Shown here: in pieces, positions 16,119 to 23,790 of the stretch
How positions within the stretch are numbered: the first letter of the stretch is position 1
How the letters are laid out: each line of letters begins with the position of its first letter
NCBI RefSeq assembly: GCF_024699075.1
Contig: NZ_JAILQF010000371.1
Coordinates: forward strand, 1 to 24,569
Direction: 5' to 3'
DNA length: 24,569 nt
Source: Butyrivibrio sp.
GTDB taxonomy: Bacteria; Bacillota_A; Clostridia; Lachnospirales; Lachnospiraceae
Program-made: the position numbers and the translations under genes
Notes under the pieces: generated by a model
What the model saw: the letters and a program-made list of their open reading frames with translations, nothing else
Databases searched by the model: none
Told to the model about the DNA's origin: nothing

Positions 16119-17777
16119 ATGCCTACAATAGTTGTTCAGGGTGAAAGAAAAGAGTATGCAAAAGGAATAACTTTCGAAGAAATAGCAAAAGAGTATCAGA
16201 TCCGCTTTACCAATCGAATAGGACTGGTTATATTTAACGGCAAGATTCGTGAGCTTTTTAAAAAAGTTGAAACAGATGGTGTACTTTCATTTATAACAAT
16301 GGATGACAGCATTGGCCATAAGACATATGGAAGAACAGCTATAATGATGCTTATAAAGGCTGTTCATGATGTAGATCCAAAACTTCGTACGAAAGTTGAA
16401 TTCACTATTGGATATGGATATTACTGCACCATAAGGGTAGATGGCAAAGAGAAGAAAAATATCAGTGATGACTTTGTAAAGAAAGTTCAGGAACGCATGG
16501 AAGAAATGCGTAAACAGGAACTACCTATAACCAAGAAAACATATCCAATTGATGATGCCATAGAAATATTTAATAAGCAGGGAATGGCAGATAAGGTCAA
16601 TCTGTTTAAATATCGCAGAGCAAGTGAGATCAATGTTTATCGAATGGATGGATTCTGTGATTATTTTTACGGCTATATGCTTCCCAATACATCATATGTG
16701 GAATTTTTTAAAGTACAGAAGTATCATACCGGAGTATTGCTGCTTCTTCCACCGCAGTCAAGTCCTAACGAAATAAGAACATTTGCTCCAAGAGAAAAAG
16801 TCTTTGAACAGATGATACTCTCAAGTAATTGGGGGCATATGATGGGAATCGATAATGTTGGAGATCTCAATAATGCCATATGTTCAGGAAAACTTAGTGA
16901 TCTTATTCTTGTTCAGGAAGCTCTTCAGGAACGTAGAATTGGCAAAATTGCTGAGAATATCTTTTCATCATCTAATGTAAAGTTTGTTATGATAGCAGGA
17001 CCAAGCTCTTCAGGTAAGACCAGCTTTTCGCACAGACTTTCAATACAGCTTCGTACACATGGAATGGTACCTCATCAGATATCACTTGATAATTATTTCA
17101 AGAATCGTGAAGAGACACCTCGGGATGAAGATGGTAACTATGATTTTGAATGTCTTGAAGCTATGGATATAGAGCAGTTCAATCAGGACATGACTAAACT
17201 CCTTAATGGTGAAGAAGTAGACCTTCCGGTATTTAATTTTATAAGTGGTAAACGTGAATATCCAGGTAAGCCGATAAAACTTGGTGAAGAAGACATCCTT
17301 GTTATTGAAGGAATACACGGACTTAATGAAAAAATGAGCTATGCACTTCCAAAGGAAAGTAAATACAAGATATATGTAAGCTCACTTACAACACTTAATG
17401 TCGATGCACACAATCGTATATCCACAACAGATGCAAGACTTATAAGAAGAATGGTTCGTGATGCAAGAACAAGAGGAGCTTCTGGCAAGCGTACAATATC
17501 AATGTGGCCTTCTGTAAGAAGAGGAGAAGAAAGAAACATCTTCCCATTCCAGGAAAGTGCAGATGAAATGTTTAACTCGGCACAGATATATGAGCTGGCT
17601 GTTCTTAAAAACCAGGCAGAACCGCTTCTTTTCTCTATAACAAAAGATGATCCTGAATATTATGAAGCAAAGAGACTCCTTAAATTCCTTGATTATTTTA
17701 TAGGAATAGACTCCACAGAACTTCCACATAATTCAATAGTAAGAGAATTTGTTGGTGGAAGCTGCTTTAATGTATAA
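16119..17777 (+). CDS. Nucleoside (uridine-type) kinase with N-terminal TGS/ThrRS-like domains
   Basis: The 552-residue protein starts behind an excellent site (AAGGAGGT). The N-terminal part (about 1-270) resembles the TGS and second additional domains of threonyl-tRNA synthetase, with a GHKTYGRTAIMML segment at 66-78. The C-terminal half is a uridine kinase/PRK-type P-loop kinase. Its Walker A is GPSSSGKTS (294-302), then ISLDNYFKNRE (substrate region), LPVFNFISGKREYPG, and EGIHGLNEKM (Walker B region). This fusion is common in Clostridia and is annotated there as nucleoside kinase. The exact substrate and the role of the tRNA-synthetase-like half are unknown. It is flanked by a weak terminator upstream and rnpB downstream. 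Confidence 0.9.
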   Translation: MPTIVVQGERKEYAKGITFEEIAKEYQIRFTNRIGLVIFNGKIRELFKKVETDGVLSFITMDDSIGHKTYGRTAIMMLIKAVHDVDPKLRTKVEFTIGYGYYCTIRVDGKEKKNISDDFVKKVQERMEEMRKQELPITKKTYPIDDAIEIFNKQGMADKVNLFKYRRASEINVYRMDGFCDYFYGYMLPNTSYVEFFKVQKYHTGVLLLLPPQSSPNEIRTFAPREKVFEQMILSSNWGHMMGIDNVGDLNNAICSGKLSDLILVQEALQERRIGKIAENIFSSSNVKFVMIAGPSSSGKTSFSHRLSIQLRTHGMVPHQISLDNYFKNREETPRDEDGNYDFECLEAMDIEQFNQDMTKLLNGEEVDLPVFNFISGKREYPGKPIKLGEEDILVIEGIHGLNEKMSYALPKESKYKIYVSSLTTLNVDAHNRISTTDARLIRRMVRDARTRGASGKRTISMWPSVRRGEERNIFPFQESADEMFNSAQIYELAVLKNQAEPLLFSITKDDPEYYEAKRLLKFLDYFIGIDSTELPHNSIVREFVGGSCFNV

Positions 17778-17867
17778 CCTGAGTTAAAAGATTTTTTGAC
17801 ATAGGATAATTAAAGGATTGTTCTTTCTTATAGAAACTATACAATCTTACGTAATGATATTATTGTC

Positions 17868-17897
17868 TTGACAACTTTGTAATGAAAGGCGTAAATT
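17868..17897 (+). promoter_or_regulatory. rnpB promoter
   Basis: A consensus TTGACA (17868-17873), an 18-nt spacer, and TAAATT (17892-17897) predict a start at about 17904-17906. This matches the 5' end of the RNase P RNA found independently by its P1 helix. Confidence 0.7.
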
Positions 17898-17905
17898 AAA
17901 TATCT

Positions 17906-18248
17906 GAGCAGGCCAGATGATCGCGGCTGCAATACCCGAAAGGGTGCAGGTGAGGAAAGTCCGGGCTTCAAAGGGCAGGATACCGGATAACGTCCGGCGG
18001 AGGTGACTCCCGGGATAGTGCAACAGAGATATACCGCCAACATTAGTTGGTAAGGGTGGAAAGGCAGTGTAAGAGACTACCGTGCGGGTGGTAACATCCG
18101 TAGCCATGTAAACCCTATCCGAAGCAAGACCGAATAGAAAGCTATGGGCCGGCCCGGTCCGCTTTCAGGTGGGTCGCTTGAAGCGTCTGGCAACAGGCGT
18201 TCTAGATAGATGATCATCCTAGACATAACCCGGCTTACAGGTCTGCTC
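17906..18248 (+). ncRNA. rnpB: RNase P RNA, class A
   Basis: This is the catalytic RNA that trims the 5' leader of precursor tRNAs. Helix P1 closes the molecule: GAGCAGGCC (17906-17914) pairs with GGTCTGCTC (18240-18248). The universally conserved 5' core GAGGAAAGTCCGGGC (about 17953-17967) and 3' core ACATAACCCGGCTTACAGGTC (near 18223-18243) form helix P4. The middle contains the expected GGTAAGGGTGGAAAGGC and GAAGCAAGACCGAATAG blocks. The length of 343 nt and the domain order fit the ancestral type A, as usual in Lachnospiraceae, rather than the Bacillus type B. No terminator follows; a protease gene begins 12 nt later. Confidence 0.95.
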
Positions 18249-18260
18249 TTCTAAAAAAAT

Positions 18261-19217
18261 ATGAGCAAAAATATATCACAACAAGCCAAAAAGATATCCC
18301 TGTCAGTATTTCTGCTGGGGATATTTGTATTTGTGGCAATAATCACACTACAATTTGATGATTTCAAAGAATTCATAGGCTTTTCCAAAAATAAAGGAAC
18401 CCCTATGACTATTCTCGATGAACCGGATCTTGGCGCCTCTTTTGAAAATGCTAAGCAGACAATGGTTCAGATCCATATATATACTGATCTATCAGACAGT
18501 GTATATTCTGATGCCTCGTATACTAGTGATACAGATTTTAATGACTCGTATACTAGTAATGCAGATTATTATACTTTGGATTCTAATTCTCAGGTAGTTG
18601 ATCCTTCCATAACAGATCCTTCGATATACGGAAGTTTTGGAAGCGGATGCATATGGGAATATGATGAAAATACTATTTTAGTAGCTACCAATTATCATGT
18701 TATATCCCAGGTAGTTACTAAAAAAGCTCTTGGATATGTAGTTTTTTATAACGGCGTGATATCAGAATTTACAGTGGAAGCTTTTGATGATGATGCAGAC
18801 TGTGCCTTTTTGTCTGTTGATTCATCCTGTATGGATGAAGATGAGTTAAAACAGCTTCGATGTGTAGTCCCCTATGATAGTCAGACAACTGTATTATCTG
18901 CAGAAGAACCCATGTTTGTAATCCATTCCAAAGAGATAATGCGTCAAGACCTTGTGTCAGGCAATACGACTGGTATGATTGCTGATACATCTTATGCAGG
19001 ATACATTATGGAACCATCAGTTTATGTTTCTGCGCTCCTTCAGGATATGCTCTACTGCAGATGTAGCGCAGACGCAGGCATGAGCGGAGGTCCAACCTTT
19101 GATGCATATGGTCACTATATTGGTATGCTCACAGGAGCAACAGATCAAGGCGAGACAGTAAGTGTACTGCTTTCAGATGTAGAAGAGATTTACTCCCGGA
19201 TCCAGACAGGACAATAA
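18261..19217 (+). CDS. Membrane-anchored trypsin-like serine protease (DegP-like, no PDZ)
   Basis: The 318-residue protein has an N-terminal membrane helix (about 12-30), then an Asp/Ser/Tyr-rich linker (74-120), then a chymotrypsin-fold protease. The catalytic triad is visible: His146 in ATNYHVI, Asp180 in DDDADCAF, and Ser275 in AGMSGGP. There is no PDZ domain, so it differs from HtrA/DegP. The membrane anchor would place the protease outside the cell membrane. The ATG at 18261 has no recognisable ribosome binding site, only AAAAAAAT before it, and lies 12 nt after rnpB. Expression therefore probably depends on read-through from the rnpB promoter. A later start would remove the anchor. The substrate is unknown. 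Confidence 0.82.
   Translation: MSKNISQQAKKISLSVFLLGIFVFVAIITLQFDDFKEFIGFSKNKGTPMTILDEPDLGASFENAKQTMVQIHIYTDLSDSVYSDASYTSDTDFNDSYTSNADYYTLDSNSQVVDPSITDPSIYGSFGSGCIWEYDENTILVATNYHVISQVVTKKALGYVVFYNGVISEFTVEAFDDDADCAFLSVDSSCMDEDELKQLRCVVPYDSQTTVLSAEEPMFVIHSKEIMRQDLVSGNTTGMIADTSYAGYIMEPSVYVSALLQDMLYCRCSADAGMSGGPTFDAYGHYIGMLTGATDQGETVSVLLSDVEEIYSRIQTGQ
18511..18570 (+). repeat. Two tandem 30-bp units in the protease linker
   Basis: Units 18511-18540 and 18541-18570 match at 25 of 30 positions, both centred on CTCGTATACTAGT. They encode two SYTS(D/N) repeats in the exposed linker. The unit is a multiple of three, so copy changes would keep the frame. Confidence 0.8.
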
Positions 19218-19285
19218 ACGTACTGGATTAAGAGATATAACAGATTTACTTGCAGATCAAGTCGAGACGCAAAATGCTTGCCTGC

Positions 19286-19314
19286 TTTACTAGACTAAAG
19301 GAATATGTTATAAT
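19286..19314 (+). promoter_or_regulatory. Promoter of hisS
   Basis: An extended -10 element TGTTATAAT (19306-19314) has a perfect TATAAT. The -35 is weak (TTTACT, 19286-19291) with a 17-nt spacer. The start would be near 19321, leaving a 56-nt leader. No T-box-type stem or specifier region fits in that short leader. Confidence 0.65.
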
Positions 19315-19376
19315 TTGCGACTGATAGAAAATTAAAGTCTATAATAATCAACAGATAGAAAGAAGAGGAAATATTC

Positions 19377-20642
19377 ATGGCTCTTATTAAAAAGCCCGTA
19401 ACAGGAATGAAGGACGTGCTTCCTGCAGAGATGCAGCTGCGCGACTATGTAATTGGTGTGATCAAGGAGACATATGCCAGATATGGTTTTACAAGTATAG
19501 ATACACCTTGCGTTGAGTCACTTGCAAATCTTAATTCCAAACAGGGCGGAGATAACGAAAAGCTTATATTCAAGATCATGAAAAGAGGCGAGAAGCTTCG
19601 CCTTGCTGAAGCTAAAGAGGAGAATGATCTCACAGATTCAGGACTTAGATATGACCTTACTGTACCGCTTGTACGTTTTTATGCTAATCATGCCAATGAA
19701 CTTCCATCTCCTTTTAAGGCACTGCAGATGGGATATGTATGGAGAGCTGACCGTCCTCAGAAGGGAAGATATCGTCAGTTCATGCAGTGTGATATAGATA
19801 TCCTTGGTGAGCCTTCTAACCTCGCAGAGATAGAGCTTATCCTTGCTACAACATCTACTCTTGGCAAGCTTGGCTTTAAAGGATTCCAGATCCGTATCAA
19901 TGATAGAAGGATTCTTAAGGATATGGCAGCATATGCCGGATTCTCAGAAGAGTCATATGATTCTGTATTTATTACAGTTGATAAGATGGACAAGATTGGC
20001 CTTGAAGGCGTAGAAGCTGAACTTATCGAAAACGGATATTCTAAAGAGTCTGTAGATAAGTATCTTGGCCTTTTCAAGGGGCTTGAAGTCAACAAGGGTA
20101 TCGAAGGACTTAAATTCCTTGCTGAAACACTCGGAGATTTTCTTGAAGCAGATGCAAAGCTTAATCTTGAAGAGATAATCTCAAGCGTAGATGCCAATAA
20201 GGCAGCAGAGTTTGAAATAGTATTTGATCCTACTCTTGTAAGAGGAATGAGCTATTATACAGGAACTATTTTTGAGATCGCAATGCCTCAGTATGGAGGA
20301 AGCTGCGGTGGCGGTGGTCGTTACGACAAGATGGTAGGCAAGTTCCTGGGTCAGGAGACTCCTGCATGTGGATTCTCAATTGGATTTGAGAGAATCATAA
20401 TGATCATGATGGATGAGGGATTCAAGGTTCCGGGCGCTGCAGATAAGACAGCATACCTTATCGAGAAGGGTATTAGCGGACAGATGCTTTCAGATATTCT
20501 TGGACAGGCTCAGGAAGCTCGTAAGAATGGTGAGCAGATACTTGTGGTTCGCATGAACAAGAACAAGAAATTCCAGAAGCAGGCCCTTGAAGAGCAGGGT
20601 TACAATAACTTTAAGGAATTCTATAAGAATCCTCTTAACTAA
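19377..20642 (+). CDS. hisS: Histidyl-tRNA synthetase
   Basis: HisS charges tRNA-His. The 421-residue class II synthetase starts with the canonical PVTGMKDVLPAEM. It has the HisRS segment YDLTVPLVRF (92-101), motif 2 in VWRADRPQKGRYRQF (121-135), the histidine-binding RGMSYYTGTIFE (from residue 289), and motif 3 GFSIGFERI (about 333-341). The C-terminal anticodon-binding domain is present and compact. A GAAGAGG site precedes the ATG. It has its own extended -10 promoter and no aspS neighbour, which often follows hisS in Firmicutes. The sequence after its stop is degraded. Confidence 0.95.
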   Translation: MALIKKPVTGMKDVLPAEMQLRDYVIGVIKETYARYGFTSIDTPCVESLANLNSKQGGDNEKLIFKIMKRGEKLRLAEAKEENDLTDSGLRYDLTVPLVRFYANHANELPSPFKALQMGYVWRADRPQKGRYRQFMQCDIDILGEPSNLAEIELILATTSTLGKLGFKGFQIRINDRRILKDMAAYAGFSEESYDSVFITVDKMDKIGLEGVEAELIENGYSKESVDKYLGLFKGLEVNKGIEGLKFLAETLGDFLEADAKLNLEEIISSVDANKAAEFEIVFDPTLVRGMSYYTGTIFEIAMPQYGGSCGGGGRYDKMVGKFLGQETPACGFSIGFERIIMIMMDEGFKVPGAADKTAYLIEKGISGQMLSDILGQAQEARKNGEQILVVRMNKNKKFQKQALEEQGYNNFKEFYKNPLN

Positions 20643-20649
20643 AAAATAA

Positions 20650-20814
20650 AAGTACAAAGATGTACTTCTATTCCCGACTCTTAAGTCACAGAAGCCTGAG
20701 GTATCAGTTACTCTTGTGGATGATGCTGGGAATGAGAAACTTGTGTCAGTTGAAGATGACTGGCTTGCAGATAATGGTTTAGATGTTGATTCCGAATGGC
20801 CACTAGAAAATTGA
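20650..20814 (+). pseudogene. Orphan C-terminal coding fragment of an unrecognised gene
   Basis: A 54-codon frame, closed by a stop at both ends and without a start codon, reads as a plausible acidic protein end (PEVSVTLVDDAGNEKLVSV, then DDWLADNGLDVDSEWPLEN). The composition and codon use look coding, not random. I do not recognise the family. It is probably the remnant of a deleted gene just downstream of hisS. Confidence 0.35.
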
Positions 20815-20920
20815 TTTTATACTACAAATATAATGACAACTTAAGACTCGGGTGTTACTATACGATATAGAAAGAGATAAGCGGAGCAGATAAAGCACCC
20901 GGAAAGGAAAAGAAAGAGAC
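20815..20920. other. Non-coding stretch before the lipoprotein remnant
   Basis: The sequence is A/T-rich, with TATACT (20818-20823) and TATAAT-like (20829-20834) strings but no convincing -35. CGGGTG near 20850 could pair with CACCCG near 20898 across a long loop. I see no gene here. Confidence 0.3.
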
Positions 20921-21037
20921 ATGACAACAATGAATCGCAATTATTGCCTCTATAGCGAAAGTTATGAATCATCACTCCGGGGCAAATCAGAGTGGATGTT
21001 TAATTTCATGCGCTCATTTAAGGATATAAGTGTATGA
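20921..21037 (+). CDS. 38-codon ORF overlapping the lipoprotein start
   Basis: The frame runs from ATG 20921 to TGA 21035-21037 and overlaps the next ATG (21034) by four bases (ATGA), the typical arrangement of translational coupling. A purine-rich AAAGAGA precedes it. The 38-residue product has no signal peptide or known motif and is rich in Ser, Arg and aromatic residues. It could be a leader peptide that controls the lipoprotein, a small protein, or a chance frame. Confidence 0.35.
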   Translation: MTTMNRNYCLYSESYESSLRGKSEWMFNFMRSFKDISV

Positions 21038-21967
21038 AAAAAGCAATAGTTACCGCCTTGATTTTAGCTCTAGCGGTAAGCGCATCAGGATGTAGCGAAA
21101 AGAAAGATGATAACTTTACGATAATAGGTGGTGCGGATGGACCGACTTCAATTTATCTTGCACCATCATCCGGTAGCGAAGAGTTCAGATATGCGGATCC
21201 GATTGATGGTGAAAAATATTATATGGTGATTGACAGGATACTTGGAGAATGCGGATTAGGTGGCCAGGAATGGGGGACGCCAATTGACCTTAGGGGAGAA
21301 ACAGATGCTGTTGTTTCCCTGGCACTGGAACCAACAGGAAGATATAAGACGCTTGGTATAATCAGTAAAGAAGCAGGTTGTTATGGAATAATCCTGAATG
21401 ATACCCTGGACGGAACACAGAATAACTTTAATTATGCATATGAGGCCTGGGCTTATACAGCAAAGGCAAAAGATAAACCTGAGTTTAAGTGGGAAGGTGA
21501 CAGACTTTACTTATCCGGTCCAGTCAGATAAAGGTATTGAGACCAAGACAGTTCCCATTGATTGCGGGTATGATACCGGACATATGGAATTTAACATGGA
21601 AAGAAAAGACATGGCTTCGGTGAATCAGGAAGACGTGCTTTCTGGTACATGGTAGACAGCCTCCATAGGATATGAGATGGATGGGGAAATACAGCCGGAA
21701 TACTATGTGCAGTTTGATGGTCTTCAGATAAACTACGGACATATGAAAGATGCTGACTTTTTTACAGACCATATAGACGAAATTTCTTACTTAGAGGAAA
21801 CTTCACCTGGTAAATATATTGTGAAGGCTGAAGCATCAGCTGGAATCCAATATACATTAAAGAGTGCTGAAAATGATAATGATGTGCTGGAATACTACGA
21901 GACATGGAATGAGAAAGAGTTTGTCGACACCTACAGAGGAGGTTCATCTTTGAGCAGGTGTAATTGA
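21034..21967 (+). pseudogene. Broken lipoprotein gene with GGADGPTS motif (frameshift plus stop)
   Basis: The first 165 codons (21034-21531) encode a lipoprotein: a signal peptide with Cys20 (SASGC), then IIGGADGPTSIYLA (residues 31-44). This motif also occurs in Na+-transporting decarboxylase beta subunits and in small Clostridial secreted proteins. The frame stops at 21531, but coding sequence continues in the +1 frame from about 21515 (SDKGIETKTVPIDCGYD). That frame hits a TAG at 21653-21655 and continues to 21967, ending in a typical YYETWNEKEFVDTYRGGSSL segment. Joined, the parts would give about 310 residues. One frameshift near 21510-21530 and one nonsense codon thus split the gene. 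A functional 165-residue short product cannot be excluded. Confidence 0.7.
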
Positions 21968-22057
21968 CTAAAATATTTCGGTGGAAAGCGGATAGCACAA
22001 GATGAATTCTTGATAGAGTCAGTACTATATCACGGAAGTTAAACTCGCTTGAAAAGA

Positions 22058-22450
22058 TTATCCGGGCAGAAATGAATCTTTTATCTGAGAGAGAAACCTG
22101 GATGCTATCGGAGAAAAGGTCTGATATTTCTTCCATACGAGATACAGATTTGTCTCAAGCTTTGGAGATAAGGGGCGGAATACGAGGCCGCTGCTTTCTG
22201 AAGTATCGATCAGCTTGTTGAAGGTAAGCAGATAGCCAAGGTGCTCTTTTGCAAACATAGATCCGTTATAGGCAAGTCGAAATGAGCCTTCGAGGTGCAG
22301 TTCCGACATGCGGTTGCCGGCCCATCTGGGTATATCATTTTCCCAGCTTTGATCAGAACAGAATAAAGGACGAGAGACAAGATCATCAATTCTGATGGTC
22401 TTTTTCTTTGCCAGTTTATCGTCAGCAGGGATGATAAAGCGGCACCTACC
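22058..22450 (-). pseudogene. C-terminal fragment of a LysR-family transcriptional regulator
   Basis: On the minus strand a frame of about 130 codons reads as the end of a LysR substrate-binding domain: IIPADDKLAKKKTIRIDDL, PLFCSDQSWE, then SELHLEGSFRLAYNGSMFAKEHLGY, FRPLSPKLETNLYLVWKKYQ, and a natural stop at 22058. The upstream frame ends at a stop (22451-22453), and the N-terminal helix-turn-helix is absent. The recognisable homology ends near 22441, where an unrelated plus-strand fragment begins. It is a remnant and cannot bind DNA. Confidence 0.7.
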
Positions 22451-22599
22451 TCAATCACACAGGTGTACAACAAAAGAATGGCAAGGTGCTCGTAAACCTT
22501 GCTATGCCTGTACCGAAGCCTTCTGATGAAGCGGAACCAGGGGATATTCTCCGGTTCTATAGAGAGCAGCAAGGCATGCGTAGTATGATGAGGAGATAG
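22438..22599 (+). pseudogene. Plus-strand C-terminal fragment, family not recognised
   Basis: A 53-codon frame without a start reads NGKVLVNLAMPVPKPSDEA followed by EPGDILRFYREQQGM and ends at TAG 22597-22599. The composition looks like true coding sequence. The minus strand in the same stretch is open too but has no recognisable protein. It begins where the LysR fragment ends, which suggests a recombination junction near 22440. Confidence 0.3.
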
Positions 22600-22606
22600 A
22601 GATCTG

Positions 22607-22891
22607 ATGAATAAATTGTTTAGATTTAACGTGACTAAAGATACGGTACATGCGGCCATTGCCGGCCTCGCAATGATCGTTCTTAGTCTTTTGATGATTT
22701 CTTTTGGAAGTGATTCCGTAATGGATACTGTCATTTCATTCGTCTTTAGAGATGTTTTAATGATTTTTGGACTGGGCGTGGTCTTCGTAACAGTATATGT
22801 TGAGAAGAAGGGAAAAGAGGCTGCCGAAGAAATTGGGTTCACAAAGCACAAATGGATCCTTAAGAGTACAACAAAGCTATTGAAATATTGA
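22607..22891 (+). CDS. Short membrane protein, possibly truncated
   Basis: The 94-residue product has two hydrophobic segments (about 15-33 and 44-66) and a basic C-terminus (EKKGKEAAEEIGFTKHKWILKS). A GAGGAG stretch lies 11 nt before the ATG. The end of the protein resembles the region just after the first membrane helices of CPBP-type intramembrane proteases, where more helices would follow. It may therefore be the surviving N-terminus of a larger protein. That link is a weak inference. A strong terminator follows. Confidence 0.45.
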   Translation: MNKLFRFNVTKDTVHAAIAGLAMIVLSLLMISFGSDSVMDTVISFVFRDVLMIFGLGVVFVTVYVEKKGKEAAEEIGFTKHKWILKSTTKLLKY

Positions 22892-22935
22892 TCCCAGCTT
22901 ATGGATAGCGCGTGGGAAGAGGAGATTAAATTGAT

Positions 22936-22974
22936 GGCGGGTAGCTGCGTTTCGGCGTAGTTACCCGCTATTTT
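22936..22974 (+). terminator. Rho-independent terminator
   Basis: GCGGGTAGCTGCG (22936-22948) pairs with CGTAGTTACCCGC (22955-22967), 13 bp including two G-U pairs, with loop TTTCGG. TATTTTTG follows. It closes the short membrane-protein gene at 22891. Confidence 0.82.
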
Positions 22975-23036
22975 TGTGCCTGAAAATATGACACTGCTCA
23001 AATCTCATGATAAAATCTGAATAAATGAGTGACATT

Positions 23037-23074
23037 ATTTTAGAAAAATGCCGGAAACGTCAAAAAACTAAAAT
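23037..23074. repeat. 38-bp repeat, copy 1 (ATTTTAG/CTAAAAT ends)
   Basis: The element starts with ATTTTAG and ends with its reverse complement CTAAAAT; the core holds CGGAAACG. Copy 2 lies 75 bp further on and matches at 32 of 38 positions. This copy lies upstream of the -35 element of the promoter of the truncated ATPase gene. Confidence 0.7.
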
Positions 23075-23080
23075 GGCGTA

Positions 23081-23110
23081 TTGACATGGATATCTGGTAT
23101 ATGGTATTTC
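23081..23110 (+). promoter_or_regulatory. Promoter candidate of the truncated ATPase gene
   Basis: Consensus TTGACA (23081-23086) is followed after 18 nt by TATTTC (23105-23110), a weak -10. It lies exactly between the two 38-bp repeats. Confidence 0.5.
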
Positions 23111-23111
23111 T

Positions 23112-23149
23112 ATTTTAGAAAATCGACGGAAACGGAAAAAATCTAAAAT
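23112..23149. repeat. 38-bp repeat, copy 2
   Basis: Same length and ends as copy 1, with the shared core CGGAAACG. It starts one base after the -10 candidate and would cover the transcription start. Together the copies flank the promoter and look like operator sites. Confidence 0.7.
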
Positions 23150-23174
23150 AAAATAGTTGCATTTGGAGGATACC

Positions 23175-23636
23175 ATGGAAATCAAAAGAAACCGATATCT
23201 TGAGCGGTTGATCAGCCGGATGAACAACGGAATGATAAAGGTGGTTACGGGGATCAGAAGATGTGGAAAGACATATCTTTTGTTCCATTTGTTCTATGAC
23301 TATCTCGTTCAGTCCGGTGTGCCGGAGGATAATATCATCACGGTTCCCTTGGATGATGATGATTATGCTGAATATACGGATCCGGGAAGACTCTATGATT
23401 ATATAAAGAGCAAGCTGACTGATCCTAAGCAGAAATACTATGTGTTCATAGATGAGGCACAGTACGCAATTACCAGGGAGGAAATGAAGAATCCGGATAT
23501 ACCGATCAGACTGTACGGAGTCCTGAATGGTCTGTTACGGAAGGAAAACGTGGATGTCTATGTGACCGGCAGCAATTCCAAATTCCTGTCCACAGATATC
23601 ATGACAGAGTTCAGAGGGCGCGGCGGATATCATTAA
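23175..23636 (+). pseudogene. Truncated AAA ATPase (AAA_14/DUF4143 type)
   Basis: ATG 23175 is preceded by GGAGGA. The 153 residues are the N-terminal ATPase part of an AAA_14/DUF4143 protein. Walker A is GIRRCGKT (26-33), Walker B YVFIDEAQ (89-96, Asp93-Glu94), and a sensor segment VTGSNSKFLSTD is followed by TEFRGRG (145-150). Then the frame ends after GYH, whereas family members run to about 400-450 residues with a C-terminal DUF4143 domain. A deletion therefore seems to have removed roughly two thirds of the gene. Base use appears richer in G+C than the housekeeping genes to the left, which suggests an acquired gene. The truncated product keeps nucleotide-binding motifs but probably lacks its normal function. 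Confidence 0.75.
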
Positions 23637-23685
23637 ATTTAGGATAGCATTCTCAGGAAAAAAAGTAAAGATAAGAACTGAATAA

Positions 23686-23790
23686 AACAATCAGCCCGAG
23701 CATATCGAAGGATTTCCGGACTTCCTGAAAAGAAATGGGATTAAGATTGGAGATAATATTATTGATTTGGTGAAAGTTATTGACATCTAA
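23686..23790 (+). pseudogene. Small C-terminal coding remnant
   Basis: A 34-codon frame without a start, ending at TAA 23788-23790, reads PEHIEGFPDFLKRNGIKIGD followed by NIIDLVKVIDI. It looks coding but is not a recognisable end of the ATPase family. It may be the tail of the deleted gene that replaced the ATPase 3' end. Confidence 0.3.

Noticed and set aside
17818..17849. Stem GGATTGT...ACAATCT after the nucleoside kinase as terminator
   Set aside because: The stem is about 8 bp with a long loop and no T-run after it; too weak to call.
18511..18570. Start of a CRISPR or other array
   Set aside because: There are only two adjacent 30-bp units without spacers, inside a protein-coding linker.
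19218..19376. T-box riboswitch upstream of hisS
   Set aside because: The leader after the predicted transcription start is only about 56 nt and lacks T-box core sequences and an antiterminator.
22210..23001. A 263-codon open frame on the minus strand
   Set aside because: It runs antisense across the membrane-protein gene, the terminator and the LysR fragment, shows no domain, and changes character at each underlying element. It is a shadow frame.
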